From Bacteroidales bacterium (lineage in GTDB: Bacteria; Bacteroidota; Bacteroidia; Bacteroidales; P3), in NCBI GenBank assembly GCA_017960475.1, contig JAGCZH010000001.1:45795-109794 (forward strand): 64,000 bases of DNA, read 5' to 3'. This document shows positions 44,214-53,414 of the stretch, piece after piece. The translations under genes were made by a program, and so were the position numbers. Below the pieces are notes generated by a model. The model worked only from the letters and a program-made list of their open reading frames with translations. It was not told where the DNA came from and searched no databases. Numbering within the stretch: position 1 is the stretch's first letter; each line of letters starts with the position of its first letter.

Positions 44214-45674
44214 ATGATATCGCAGAAGCAGAAAATGAAAATGCAGCAGAAGCTGACACCTCAGCAACTTATGCTCATGAGTTTGCTCCAATTGCCTGTC
44301 ACCAGCCTTGAGCAACGCATCAAAGAGGAAATGGAGAAAAACCCCATGCTTGAAGTGGACAGCAACCAAAACGGAGAATCCGATTATAACGAGGGTGATG
44401 GACGGTTAGATGACGGAAACAACGATAACGACAACGACTTTAATGGAATAGACATAGACGAATACTACGACGATGACGACTACAGCTACCGTGAGCGAGA
44501 GGAACGCGACAAAAACATTGAGACACGCTACTATGAGCCCGGAAACAGAGAATCGTTCACAGAGTCGCTACTGAGACAATTGTCAATGCAAAACCTAACC
44601 GAACGCGAACACACTATAGCCACAGAGATAATAGGCTGCATTGACGGTTCGGGCTATCTCGGTCGAGACCTGCAACTCATCGCCAACGATATGGCTTTCA
44701 GAAAAGGCATTGAGGTCGAGGAAGAAGAGATAGAAAGAATCCTGAAAATAGTTCAATCGTTCGACCCCGCCGGTGTCGGAGCGCGTAACCTGCAGGAGAA
44801 TCTAAGCATACAACTACACCGTATGCCCAGCGACGATACAACAGATTTAGCGATCACCATAGTAGAGAAATATTTCGGGCATCTCAGCAACCGCCGTTAC
44901 AGCGTTATGGCGAAAGCGCTGAAAGTCGACGAGGCAACACTCAACGCAGCGATAAACAAGATACGACATCTAAACCCCAAACCCGGCTGGGGACGAGACG
45001 AGGAGAACCGTGGCGCCCATTATATCCTGCCCGATTTCATAGTCTCAAACGAAGGCGACACCATCTCTTTTACACTAAACGACCGGAATACGCCGCGACT
45101 TCAAATAAGCGAGACCTACTCAGACATACGCAAGAATCTTACCAACAAAAAGAGAAACACAGAAGAAGAGCGCAAGACACTCCAGTTCATCACAAGCAAG
45201 ACAGAGGCGGCGCAACAGCTGATAGAAGCTCTCGAGCAGCGTCAGCAGACCCTTGCCATCATAATGTCGGCGATAATCTCCTACCAGAAAGAGTTCTTCC
45301 TGACGGGAGACAACCGCAACCTGCGGCCAATGAAACTCAAGGACATCGCCGAAAAGACAGGCTTTGACGAATCCACGGTGTCCCGTGTCGTCAACCATAA
45401 ATATGTGCAGACAAAACATGGCACCATACTCCTCAAGGAGCTGTTCTCTAAAGCGGTGATGACAGAAAGCGGGGACATAACAGCCATCAAGCACATCAAA
45501 GAAGTACTCAAACACATCATCGACAAGGAGGACAAAAGCAACCCCTTGTCTGACGAGGCATTGTCAACGGAATTGAAGAAAAACGGGTATAACATCTCGC
45601 GACGCACAGTGACAAAATACCGTGAAAGCATGGATATCCCCGTACAAAGACTTAGAAAAGAACTGCAAGCATGA
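44214..45674 (+). CDS. rpoN: RNA polymerase sigma-54 factor
   Basis: Alternative sigma factor, 486 residues. Region I is Gln/Leu-rich (KLTPQQLMLMSLLQLP) and binds activators and core. An acidic region II follows (about residues 50-90). Region III holds the core-binding domain, the helix-turn-helix (MKLKDIAEKTGFDESTVSRVVNHKY) and the RpoN box ISRRTVTKYRE near the C terminus. A clear Shine-Dalgarno (AAGGAGG) stands 5 bases before the ATG. The stop overlaps the next gene's start (ATGA). Activator proteins must be encoded elsewhere. Confidence 0.96.
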   Translation: MISQKQKMKMQQKLTPQQLMLMSLLQLPVTSLEQRIKEEMEKNPMLEVDSNQNGESDYNEGDGRLDDGNNDNDNDFNGIDIDEYYDDDDYSYREREERDKNIETRYYEPGNRESFTESLLRQLSMQNLTEREHTIATEIIGCIDGSGYLGRDLQLIANDMAFRKGIEVEEEEIERILKIVQSFDPAGVGARNLQENLSIQLHRMPSDDTTDLAITIVEKYFGHLSNRRYSVMAKALKVDEATLNAAINKIRHLNPKPGWGRDEENRGAHYILPDFIVSNEGDTISFTLNDRNTPRLQISETYSDIRKNLTNKKRNTEEERKTLQFITSKTEAAQQLIEALEQRQQTLAIIMSAIISYQKEFFLTGDNRNLRPMKLKDIAEKTGFDESTVSRVVNHKYVQTKHGTILLKELFSKAVMTESGDITAIKHIKEVLKHIIDKEDKSNPLSDEALSTELKKNGYNISRRTVTKYRESMDIPVQRLRKELQA

Positions 45675-46561
45675 GGCTCGTAGCAACGACCATATTATTA
45701 CTTTTCGTGATGTCGCTATCCTTAGGCGAGGCGCAGGCGCAGAAAGACACTGTGTCGGGGATAAGGTTTTACAAAGAGGGTGAGAAGAGAGTCAAGGTAT
45801 GGAATCTTTTCTACCACGACCACATGGATGGCTCGGCGGTGCGACTACGCAATATGTCTCTCGACTCTTTACCCGACGAGATTGTGCTCAAACTTATAGA
45901 AGACACGACACAATTCTGCTTCCCCATGAAAAACATCATCACCTCCCCCTATGGGTGGAGGGAGCGATGGCATCGACCGCACCGCGGAGTGGACATCTTG
46001 CTGCGCACAGGCGACCCCGTGAGAGCCTGTTTTCCTGGCGTAGTACGCATAGCGCGCAGCGTGGGAGGCTATGGCTGTTGTGTGGTGTTGAGACACGAGA
46101 ACGGCCTTGAGACCCTATACGGACATATGTCCAAGCTTCTTGTCAAACCTCACCAGATTGTCAACGCCGGTGACATTGTTGGCTTGGGCGGCAGCACCGG
46201 CCATTCCACAGGGCCGCATCTGCATTTTGAGGTACGATTCCAATACGAGCCTTTCGATCCGGAATGGATTCTCGACTTCAAGACCTACAAATTGCGGACA
46301 CGCAAGCTGCACCTTGACAAAACCTACTTTGGCATTAGCCGCCCGCAAGGGAAGAAACCGCAAGCCTTCAAAGCCGACAAAAGCATCATCAAAGAAACGT
46401 TCGACAAACCCAAGGGACCAAAAGAACTCTACTACACAGCCCGGAAAGGCGACACATTCAGAACAATCGCAGAAATGTACCACACAGATGAATTCAAACT
46501 CAGAGATTTGAATCCAAAAATAAAAAAGATCAAGACAGGTACAAGAATACGAGTGCGGTGA
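45671..46561 (+). CDS. M23-family peptidoglycan endopeptidase with LysM domain
   Basis: Exported protein of 296 residues: a signal peptide (about 1-23, ending AQA), an M23 zinc metallopeptidase domain (about 85-195) with HRGVD and HLHFE zinc-ligand motifs, and a C-terminal LysM (YYTARKGDTFRTIAEMYHTDEFKLRDLNP) for peptidoglycan binding. It cuts peptide crosslinks or acts as a divisome or envelope activator; the zinc ligands look complete, so it should be active. Translationally coupled to rpoN. Confidence 0.92.
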   Translation: MRLVATTILLLFVMSLSLGEAQAQKDTVSGIRFYKEGEKRVKVWNLFYHDHMDGSAVRLRNMSLDSLPDEIVLKLIEDTTQFCFPMKNIITSPYGWRERWHRPHRGVDILLRTGDPVRACFPGVVRIARSVGGYGCCVVLRHENGLETLYGHMSKLLVKPHQIVNAGDIVGLGGSTGHSTGPHLHFEVRFQYEPFDPEWILDFKTYKLRTRKLHLDKTYFGISRPQGKKPQAFKADKSIIKETFDKPKGPKELYYTARKGDTFRTIAEMYHTDEFKLRDLNPKIKKIKTGTRIRVR

Positions 46562-46617
46562 CAGATAATGCATTGACCCCAAGTCCCCAAAAAAAAATAA
46601 ACTATAAACCCAACATA

Positions 46618-47112
46618 ATGAAAAAAACAAATCTTTCCGAATACGACCCGACACAAGTGCCTTCAGGCAAAGACTTCACCATTGGATTGGCAGTCGCCGA
46701 GTGGAACAGCGAAATAACCAACGCTCTTGCACAGGGAGCCTTGGACACACTGAGGAAATACGACGTCAAAGAGGAGAACATCAAACTTTACCACGTACCC
46801 GGAAGCTTTGAATTGTCCACAGCAGCGGACCTTATGCTCACCAACGATAAGAAAATGGACGCTGTCATTTGCATAGGATGTGTCATTCAAGGCGAGACCC
46901 GCCATTTTGATTTCATCTGTGAAGCAGTATCGCAAGGAGTGACCAATGTCTCAATAAAACATGGCAGACCTGTGATCTTTAGCCTTCTTACGACCAACGA
47001 CATGCAGCAAGCCAAAGACAGAGCTGGCGGAAAACATGGAAACAAAGGCGTCGAAGGCGCTGTCACCGCTTTGAAGATGGTGGCATTCCAGAAGCGACTC
47101 GAAAGTTTTTAG
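46618..47112 (+). CDS. ribH: 6,7-dimethyl-8-ribityllumazine synthase
   Basis: Penultimate enzyme of riboflavin synthesis, joining the aminouracil with dihydroxybutanone phosphate; usually a 60-mer or pentamer. 164 residues from the ATG at 46618. The longer frame from a GTG at 46558 is rejected because its 20 extra residues match nothing. Motifs are AEWNSEITNAL, VPGSFELSTAA, CIGCVIQGETRHFDFI, and KHGRPVIFSLLTTNDMQQAKDRAGG. No FMN riboswitch-like leader is evident. It is 56 bases after the M23 gene. Confidence 0.96.
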   Translation: MKKTNLSEYDPTQVPSGKDFTIGLAVAEWNSEITNALAQGALDTLRKYDVKEENIKLYHVPGSFELSTAADLMLTNDKKMDAVICIGCVIQGETRHFDFICEAVSQGVTNVSIKHGRPVIFSLLTTNDMQQAKDRAGGKHGNKGVEGAVTALKMVAFQKRLESF

Positions 47113-47193
47113 ATTACGGATTGAGGGGAAACAGTCTCTACGAGAGAACAGTCAAAACAACAAAGCTAAAACAATAAAGCAAAAAAGGAAAGA

Positions 47194-48150
47194 ATGAGTC
47201 ACAGAATAGTTTTTATGGGCACACCCGACTTTGCGGTCACAATCCTGCATGCGCTGATGGAGGCAGAATTTGAAATCGCGGCGGTAGTCACCGTCCCCGA
47301 CCGACAGTCGGGACGAGGGCTGAAAGTGACCCCATCGCCAGTAAAGATATACGCACAAGAACACGGATTACCGATACTCCAGCCCGAGAAACTCCGTGAC
47401 GAGACATTCCTGAGCCAGCTGAGAGAAATTAACGCCGATCTATTCATTGTCGTGGCATTCCGAATGCTTCCCCAGGTAGTGTGGGCAATGCCAAAACTCG
47501 GCACCTTCAATCTTCACGCCTCATTACTGCCTCAATATCGCGGCGCGGCACCCATAAACTGGGCCATTATCAACGGAGAGAAAGAAACTGGAGTCACCAC
47601 CTTTATGCTTAACGAGCACATCGACGAGGGAAGCATAATCATGCAACGCAGCATAGCCATCGGCGAGGAAGACAACGCTGAAACCATACACGACCGTTTA
47701 GCGGAAACAGGAGCCAGGCTCACTGTGGAAACCGCGCGAGCCATCTTTGACGGAACCGCCAAGGCACTACCTCAGCAAGAAAGCGCAGAGCTAAAACCCG
47801 CGCCAAAAATCTTCAAGCAAGACTGTGTGATAGATTGGACCAAAGAGGGCAAGGATATACACAACTTTGTGAGAGGACTTTCACCCTACCCCGCTGCCAC
47901 GACGACATTCGTAAACGGAAAAGGCGAGGTCATCGGAGTGAAAATATTTGAGACGCGGTTTGAGAAAAATGAGCACAAAAAAGAGCCCGGAAGCATAGAA
48001 ACAGACAACAAAAAAAGGCTGAAAATTTGTGTAAAAGGCGGACTTATTGAGATTTTGACACTTCAAGTGAATGGAAAAAGAAAAATAAATATCGATGAGT
48101 TTTTAAGAGGTTACAATATAACGGATTGGAAATTAGGTGCTTGTGATTGA
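47194..48150 (+). CDS. fmt: Methionyl-tRNA formyltransferase
   Basis: Enzyme that formylates initiator Met-tRNA, 318 residues. The N-terminal formyltransferase fold has VFMGTPDFAVTIL, the catalytic region NLHASLLPQYRGAAPINWAI, and GVTTFMLNEHIDEGSII. The C-terminal OB-fold covers about residues 205-318. It follows ribH with a short gap that includes repeated AACAAAGC-like bases but no signal. Confidence 0.96.
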   Translation: MSHRIVFMGTPDFAVTILHALMEAEFEIAAVVTVPDRQSGRGLKVTPSPVKIYAQEHGLPILQPEKLRDETFLSQLREINADLFIVVAFRMLPQVVWAMPKLGTFNLHASLLPQYRGAAPINWAIINGEKETGVTTFMLNEHIDEGSIIMQRSIAIGEEDNAETIHDRLAETGARLTVETARAIFDGTAKALPQQESAELKPAPKIFKQDCVIDWTKEGKDIHNFVRGLSPYPAATTTFVNGKGEVIGVKIFETRFEKNEHKKEPGSIETDNKKRLKICVKGGLIEILTLQVNGKRKINIDEFLRGYNITDWKLGACD

Positions 48151-48207
48151 TTTAAATATTTTTTTTAAAAAAAATCATAAAAATACTTTTTTTTAAAAAA
48201 ATTTATC

Positions 48208-48215
48208 TATATTTG
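48208..48215 (+). promoter_or_regulatory. -7 element of the HU gene
   Basis: TATATTTG matches TAnnTTTG. A T run (CTTTTTTTTT) lies at about the -33 distance. The leader is about 40 bases. Confidence 0.65.
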
Positions 48216-48256
48216 CAGCGTCAAAAAATGATTGTTTAACCCTCAAATTCATCAAC

Positions 48257-48517
48257 ATGAACAAAACAGAATTAATCGCTGCCATAGCCGCCAAGGCCGA
48301 GATGACCAAGGTTGATGCAGCTAAAGCTTTCAACGCTCTTCTTGCAGTTACTAAAGAAGAAATGAAGAAGAAAGACGGCAAAATCGCCATCATTGGTTTT
48401 GGTACCTTCTCAAAACAGCACAGAGCAAAACGCAATGGCAAGAACCCACAGACTGGCAAGAAGATTGTCATCCCTGCAAAGGACGTCATGAAATTCAAAG
48501 TCAGCAAGGCTTTCTAA
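48257..48517 (+). CDS. HU-family DNA-binding protein
   Basis: An 86-residue nucleoid protein that bends DNA without strict sequence specificity, acting as a dimer. The N-terminal helices MNKTELIAAIAAKAEMTKVDAAKAFNALLAV and the beta arm GFGTFSKQHRAKRNGKNPQTGKKI are diagnostic. A slightly shorter start region than in E. coli HU-beta is normal. It has its own promoter and a strong terminator, so it is monocistronic. Confidence 0.95.
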   Translation: MNKTELIAAIAAKAEMTKVDAAKAFNALLAVTKEEMKKKDGKIAIIGFGTFSKQHRAKRNGKNPQTGKKIVIPAKDVMKFKVSKAF

Positions 48518-48536
48518 TTTAGACTCTTGCATGCCT

Positions 48537-48572
48537 AAAATAAAGCATCCCCTCGGGATGCTTTATTTTTTT
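48537..48572. terminator. Bidirectional terminator after the HU gene
   Basis: AAATAAAGCATCCC, loop CTC, GGGATGCTTTATTT, then T residues; A residues on the other side make it usable by the converging helicase gene. Confidence 0.92.
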
Positions 48573-48601
48573 ATACAAAAGCGATCGCACAGTACTGACA
48601 G

Positions 48602-50038
48602 TCAACAGTCAGTATCGAAGAAGCGGTCCTCAAAATTTAGGAGATAAACCTTCTGTGTGGCGCGAGTCACAGCGGTGTAAATCCAACGAAGGTAGTCGCG
48701 GTCAATCATATCATCCGTCAAATAACCTTGTTCAACGAAGACCACGGGCCATTGTCCGCCCTGGGTTTTATGGCATGTCAGCGAATAGGCGAACTTAACC
48801 TGCAAGGCGTTAAAGTACTCGTTGTTGCGAACAGCGTTGAGCTGCTCAGCGCGAGTGGGGAGATCGACATAGTCGGCCAATACGGCATCGAAAAGGCGCT
48901 GAGATTCGTCACGGGTCAGTGAAGGCGATTCCGAATGGAGAGTCTCCAGCAACAATTTGCAATCGACATTAGGCATATCCGGATAGTCGACAAAACGCAG
49001 CGAGACATCGACAAAATGGAAACCATACAATTCCTCATAATGCCTGGCGGACAGGACCTCAACAATATCGCCATTGGCGATGAAGCCCATATCAGAGCCC
49101 TCGTCGAGCCAATGGTAATTGTTTTTGACCACCATCAAGAAATCGCCAGTGCCAACCTCGTCATCGCGGAAAAGGATACGGTTGCGCACCGCTTGATTAT
49201 AGAGGTTGGCCCTTTTGTTGCTTCTACAAATCAACGCGACACCCTCCTGCCCATAATTACCATACTCGACATTTAGAGTCTCCTCAAGATCAGCACCATG
49301 GAGACGGCACACATCGCCACGAGGTTCGGCGTGAAAGAGCGGAAGCGAATTGTCGTCAATATTGTCGAATGTGGCTATTTTGCGACGAATAGCGGTGGCG
49401 TTGGAGAGAATGCCCGAATCGGTATCTTGCCTGACAACCTCGACAAGCTCAGCAGTATGAACGTTGAGGTCGGCGAGGGTGCGAAGATACTCTGGAGACA
49501 GAGCCGGACTTTCGGAAGACCCCACAGGTGGCAACTGTGCGCCATCGCCAATGAGCATCAAACGGCAATGAGAGCCGTCATATACAAAATCAATCAAATC
49601 CTCAAGCAGAGAATGCCGGCCTACATAGCCTCCTTCCTCAGGAACAGCGCTGATCATCGAGGCCTCGTCTACAATGAAGAGAGTGTAGGAGTATTTGTTC
49701 TGAGCTCTGACGGAGCGCACCAAACCACTGCCATCAGTTACAGAAATGTATATTTTTTTATGTATCGTATAGGCAGTGCGTCCCGAGAAGCCCGAAAGCA
49801 CTTTGGCAGCACGGCCGGTAGGGGCCAATAATACGGTTCTTATTTTCAGTTTTGGCGCTGTTTTGATGAGTGCCGAAACCAACGATGTCTTACCTGTACC
49901 CGCATAACCCTTGAGAATAAAAGCGGAACGAGGGTCCGCATCGAAAAGGAAACGCACCATCTCATCGCACGCCGTTCTCTGCCCCTCGGTAGGGACGTGA
50001 GGCAAATTGGAAAGAATAATGTCCGAGACAGATGGCAT
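48602..50038 (-). CDS. RecD/Dda-like ATP-dependent helicase
   Basis: Superfamily 1B-type helicase, 478 residues. Walker A is ILKGYAGTGKTSLVSAL, Walker B is FIVDEASMI, and GDGAQLPPVGSSESPAL and the C-terminal UvrD-like YSLTCHKTQGGQWPVVFVEQ motif match AAA_30/UvrD_C_2 proteins. No N-terminal RecD domain, so it is the short stand-alone type found in Bacteroidetes. Role: 5'-3' DNA unwinding in repair, inferred from the family. A tandem array lies 40-75 bases upstream of the start. Confidence 0.9.
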   Translation of the reverse strand: MPSVSDIILSNLPHVPTEGQRTACDEMVRFLFDADPRSAFILKGYAGTGKTSLVSALIKTAPKLKIRTVLLAPTGRAAKVLSGFSGRTAYTIHKKIYISVTDGSGLVRSVRAQNKYSYTLFIVDEASMISAVPEEGGYVGRHSLLEDLIDFVYDGSHCRLMLIGDGAQLPPVGSSESPALSPEYLRTLADLNVHTAELVEVVRQDTDSGILSNATAIRRKIATFDNIDDNSLPLFHAEPRGDVCRLHGADLEETLNVEYGNYGQEGVALICRSNKRANLYNQAVRNRILFRDDEVGTGDFLMVVKNNYHWLDEGSDMGFIANGDIVEVLSARHYEELYGFHFVDVSLRFVDYPDMPNVDCKLLLETLHSESPSLTRDESQRLFDAVLADYVDLPTRAEQLNAVRNNEYFNALQVKFAYSLTCHKTQGGQWPVVFVEQGYLTDDMIDRDYLRWIYTAVTRATQKVYLLNFEDRFFDTDC

Positions 50039-50077
50039 AAGCGTAATGTGCTATAAGGTGCGTTGGATGTTAGTAAT

Positions 50078-50116
50078 GTTTTAAAAGATAAAAAGGGTTA
50101 AGAGTTTAAAAGGTGC
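50078..50116 (-). repeat. Tandem array 5' of the helicase gene
   Basis: On the gene strand: CACCTTTTAAACTCTTAACC, then CTTTTTATCTTTTAAAAC, a short member of the CCTTTTAA-type arrays. Confidence 0.65.
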
Positions 50117-50259
50117 TGGGTTTATCATATGGTTACACTTCCACATTGTTACTGTAGTAACCAGAAAACCTGATGAGCGAACTATTTATTTCCATTACTT
50201 AACGCAGGTAGGAATCCGTTGTTCCGTGCGAAAGGGGAATAATTGTCAGCCCCGTCGAC

Positions 50260-50290
50260 AAAAAAAGAGATTTGCTATGCAGCAAACCTC
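50260..50290 (-). terminator. Terminator of secG
   Basis: On the - strand, stem GAGGTTTGCT with AGCAAATCTC, a 4-nt loop, and seven T residues. It is 31 bases past the secG stop. Confidence 0.9.
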
Positions 50291-50320
50291 ATTTTTCTTC
50301 TTTTTGATACAGGGTTATGC

Positions 50321-50671
50321 TTATTGGGCATCGTTTGCGGGCTGTGCCGGAGCGGCGGGAGCCTGTTGTGCCTGAGCGGCATCAGCGGCAGAAGGCATAG
50401 CGACCTGTTCGGTATTGACGGCGTTTTTCTGGACAGCCGCTTTGTTGCCCGAATGGATGGTGATAGTAGCGATAAGGCTTAATACCACCAGAGCTATAGC
50501 GAGACCCCATGTCATTTTTTCCAGAAAGTCTGTAGTTTTGCGGACACCCATAATCTGGTTAGGAGCTGAGAAATTGGCTGCAAGACCGCCTCCCTTTGAG
50601 TTCTGAACCAAAACAACCAAAGCCAAAAGCACACTGACAATCAGAATGAGTATTACGATAAAATTGTACAT
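50321..50671 (-). CDS. secG: Protein translocase subunit SecG
   Basis: A 116-residue membrane protein of the SecYEG channel. Two helices (MYNFIVILILIVSVLLALVVLVQ and MTWGLAIALVVLSLIATITI) flank the conserved cytoplasmic loop NSKGGGLAANFSAPNQIMGVRKTTDFLEK. The C-terminal tail of about 35 residues is Ala/Gln/Pro-rich and outside the family core. It follows the TPR-type gene at 50738 in the same direction, an arrangement common in Bacteroidales. Confidence 0.95.
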   Translation of the reverse strand: MYNFIVILILIVSVLLALVVLVQNSKGGGLAANFSAPNQIMGVRKTTDFLEKMTWGLAIALVVLSLIATITIHSGNKAAVQKNAVNTEQVAMPSAADAAQAQQAPAAPAQPANDAQ

Positions 50672-50737
50672 ATTGTTATTATTTTATTAAATTTCGTTGT
50701 GTAATAGAAACTAATAGATTACTAATAAATTAAAGAA

Positions 50738-51403
50738 TTATTTATTGTTTTCTAATTTCATTTTCAGCTCTGAAATTCGAATTGCAAAAGTACTACTTTT
50801 TTCTGGATTTTTGACAATTAATTTTTCATATACGTCGATAGCCTGAGCCAGCTTGCCCTGTTTTTCATATATAACAGCCAGAGTCTCAGTCTCTAAAGGA
50901 GAGCTTTTAGAGACACTCATTTTGCCTAAATCTTCGACAGAAATGGGATTTGTCTCACCAAGTTCCTCATCCTTATAGTTACCAGTTTCAAGAAATTTGG
51001 ATAGAATAACGCTCTTGGGGGCAGTCTTGAAAGCCACCTCCTGATACGAGTTTATTTCCTCCATGATATCAAAGGAATCCTGCTCGTCGGCATAGAACTC
51101 CTTGTCTTTTGCCTCTTCGACCTTTTCCTTGGCTTTGATATCGGCAGGAGTCTGGATTTCAGCAAGGCTTACCCGTTGCAGACAAGAGAAAAACTTTTGT
51201 GAATCGAACAAATAAAGGGTCGCCTTGGGCAAGAAGCGTTCTTCCCACTTGAAAGTTCCAGCGGCCTTGTCACTGAGGATATCCATGGCTTGAAGTAACA
51301 CACAATAAGGGTGACGGGTTTTTTCGTTCTGAATATCCGCCTTATCCTGTATCGTATAGGAGCACATATCGCGCATTTTGGCATTAAACGCTGATTTATC
51401 CAT
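50738..51403 (-). CDS. Protein of unknown function with TPR-like C terminus, upstream of secG
   Basis: A 221-residue soluble protein without signal peptide. The middle is charged (KAKEKVEEAKDKEFYADEQD) and the C-terminal 50 residues contain one or two TPR-like helices (ETLAVIYEKQGKLAQAIDVYEKLIVKNPEKSSTFAIRISELK). Bacteroidetes genomes often have a TPR-type hypothetical gene beside secG; this fits that slot. Function unknown. A -7 element lies at 51438-51445. Confidence 0.75.
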   Translation of the reverse strand: MDKSAFNAKMRDMCSYTIQDKADIQNEKTRHPYCVLLQAMDILSDKAAGTFKWEERFLPKATLYLFDSQKFFSCLQRVSLAEIQTPADIKAKEKVEEAKDKEFYADEQDSFDIMEEINSYQEVAFKTAPKSVILSKFLETGNYKDEELGETNPISVEDLGKMSVSKSSPLETETLAVIYEKQGKLAQAIDVYEKLIVKNPEKSSTFAIRISELKMKLENNK

Positions 51404-51437
51404 CTTTTCAATAAAATTTCAAGTTTTTTTCAAAATG

Positions 51438-51445
51438 CAAATGTA
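51438..51445 (-). promoter_or_regulatory. -7 element of the TPR-secG operon
   Basis: TACATTTG on the - strand matches TAnnTTTG, with TTTT at 19 bases upstream in place of TTTG. Confidence 0.65.
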
Positions 51446-51569
51446 CATCTTTTTTCGTAAATGGAAAAAGTAACAGAAAATAATATTTTTATAAAACTGT
51501 TATACAATATATTGCGACAAGAAAAAAGATTTTATAAACATTTTTTGTTCGTAATATGGAAAATTTGTG

Positions 51570-51577
51570 TACTTTTG
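51570..51577 (+). promoter_or_regulatory. -7 element of rpmH
   Basis: TACTTTTG matches TAnnTTTG, 21 bases before the rpmH ATG. A TTTG-like TTTTTTG lies about 22 bases upstream. Confidence 0.65.
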
Positions 51578-51598
51578 CACTTCCAAATTTGAGTAAAA

Positions 51599-51745
51599 AT
51601 GAAGAGAACATTTCAACCATCACGCAGAAAAAGAGCAAATAAGCACGGTTTTCGTCAGAGAATGTCGACGGCAAATGGCCGAAAAGTTCTGGCCGCTCGC
51701 CGCAGAAAAGGCAGAAAGAAACTTTCCGTTTCCGACGAACGCTAA
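51599..51745 (+). CDS. rpmH: 50S ribosomal protein L34
   Basis: A 48-residue, very basic ribosomal protein. The start [20 protein letters not shown] and the core [19 protein letters not shown] are the full L34 signature, ending KKLSVSDER. It is short and easily missed by ORF finders with a length cut-off. It has its own -7 element and is followed by a terminator. Its usual partner rnpA is not adjacent. Confidence 0.97.
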   Translation: MKRTFQPSRRKRANKHGFRQRMSTANGRKVLAARRRKGRKKLSVSDER

Positions 51746-51790
51746 TGCGGATATCCCTCAGGAGGGGGTGTCGATTTGCCAACAGAGTAT

Positions 51791-51821
51791 GAGAAGTATT
51801 GACGCCAATACTTCTTTTTTT
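51791..51821 (+). terminator. Terminator of rpmH
   Basis: GAAGTATTG (51793-51801), loop ACGC, CAATACTTC (51806-51814), then seven T residues. It lies 20 bases before the rlmD start. Confidence 0.9.
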
Positions 51822-51841
51822 ATTAGTATCTTGTCGAAACC

Positions 51842-53266
51842 ATGAGCAGAAACAAGAAGAATATCATTATCAACGACGTAGAAGTCGCAGACGCTGGTGC
51901 CGAGGGCAACGCCATAGTCCGCGTTGACGGCATGGTGGTTTTTGTCCCATACGTGGTTCCCGGCGACATTATTGACCTAAACATATTCAGAAAGAAGAAG
52001 AACTATGCCGAAGGCAGGGCGATAGCCCTGAAAAGACCGTCGCCACTGAGAGTAGAGGCACCCTGTAAGCATTTCGGAGTTTGCGGCGGTTGCAAATGGC
52101 AGATGATGGACTATGCCTCGCAACTTAAATACAAGCAGCAGCAGGTGCGTGACGCATTGGAGAGAATAGGACATCTGGACACTTCAGGAATGCTGCCAAT
52201 ATGCGGCGCTGACAAGCAATACAACTACCGGAACAAGCTAGAGTTCACTTTCTCGAGCAAGCGGTGGCTGTCGGCCGACGAGATACGAGACCCTGAGGAC
52301 CCCGGCGATGTAGGATTCCATGTACCTGGTGTCTTCGACAAAGTACTGCCCATCAGGGAATGCCACCTTCAGGGCTCACCGTCAAACGAAATACGAAACA
52401 GTATCCGCGACTATGCATTGGAGCATAAACTGCCCTTCTACGACATACGCAACCACACAGGATTTTTACGCAACGTGGTGATTCGCAACACGTCGACAGG
52501 CGAGCTGATGGTGATTGTGATTGTGGCAGAGCAACGGAACGAATGGCTCTACCCATTGATGGATTTTTTGAAAGAAAAATTCCCCCAAATAACATCCCTG
52601 CTTTACATTATCAACGAAAAGATGAACGACTCGTATTCCGACCTTGAGGTGTTCACCTATTCAGGGCAAGGATACATCACAGAGCAGATGCCACGACCTT
52701 TTGGAGGGGATCCCCTGCGCTTTCGAATCAATCCCAAATCATTCTACCAGACCAATTCCGAGCAGGCATTCAAACTATACTCCCATGTCGCGCGATTTGC
52801 CGAGTTGAAGGGCGACGAGACACTTTACGACCTTTACACAGGCACGGGAACAATAGGACAGTTTCTGGCAAGCAAATGCCGTCAAGTAATAGGCATAGAA
52901 TATATTGAGGCAGCCATTGAGGACGCTCGGCTCAACGCCTCGATAAACGGATTTGACAATTGCACATTCTATGCCGGAGACATGGCCGAGGTGCTCACCG
53001 AAGAATTTGTGCAGCGCAATGGCAAGCCAGACATTGTTGTCACCGACCCGCCACGAGCCGGAATGCACGACAAGGTTATAGCCCAGCTATTGAATATTCG
53101 CGCGCCTCGAATAGTATATGTCAGCTGCAATCCAGCCACACAAGCCAGAGACCTGTCGTTGCTTAGCGAAGCATACGACCTGGGGCGCATACAACCAGTT
53201 GACATGTTTCCGCACACACACCATGTAGAGAACATTGTGGAGCTGACATTGAGAAACAAAAAATAA
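51842..53266 (+). CDS. rlmD: 23S rRNA (uracil-5-)-methyltransferase RlmD/TrmA family
   Basis: SAM-dependent m5U methyltransferase, 474 residues. An N-terminal TRAM domain (about 5-65) is followed by iron-sulfur ligands (CKHFGVCGGCKWQ), the central domain, SAM motif LYDLYTGTGTIGQFLA, DPPRAGMH, and the catalytic-base region IVYVSCNPATQARDL. The Cys of VSCNP is the nucleophile. In Bacteroidetes, members of this branch are annotated as RlmD-type; the exact uridine (1939 or 747) is not shown by sequence. Confidence 0.9.
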   Translation: MSRNKKNIIINDVEVADAGAEGNAIVRVDGMVVFVPYVVPGDIIDLNIFRKKKNYAEGRAIALKRPSPLRVEAPCKHFGVCGGCKWQMMDYASQLKYKQQQVRDALERIGHLDTSGMLPICGADKQYNYRNKLEFTFSSKRWLSADEIRDPEDPGDVGFHVPGVFDKVLPIRECHLQGSPSNEIRNSIRDYALEHKLPFYDIRNHTGFLRNVVIRNTSTGELMVIVIVAEQRNEWLYPLMDFLKEKFPQITSLLYIINEKMNDSYSDLEVFTYSGQGYITEQMPRPFGGDPLRFRINPKSFYQTNSEQAFKLYSHVARFAELKGDETLYDLYTGTGTIGQFLASKCRQVIGIEYIEAAIEDARLNASINGFDNCTFYAGDMAEVLTEEFVQRNGKPDIVVTDPPRAGMHDKVIAQLLNIRAPRIVYVSCNPATQARDLSLLSEAYDLGRIQPVDMFPHTHHVENIVELTLRNKK

Positions 53267-53295
53267 AAAAAAACATCCATAATAAAAAAAATTAC

Positions 53296-53303
53296 TATCT
53301 TTG
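53296..53303 (+). promoter_or_regulatory. -7 element of the second T9SS cargo gene
   Basis: TATCTTTG matches TAnnTTTG. The leader is about 110 bases. No exact -33 TTTG. Confidence 0.6.
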
Positions 53304-53414
53304 CATGTTGATAGTTTCGGCGCTGAACAAGCGTATCATCTATCATTTTACTGATAAACAAATATTTGAATAAAAATAAAATATAGTATAACAATATTAA
53401 ATCTTTGTTGAAAG

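Noticed and set aside
46558..46617. Longer start of ribH at a GTG
   Set aside because: The extra 20 residues overlap the previous gene's stop and are not part of the lumazine synthase fold; the ATG at 46618 gives a normal N terminus.
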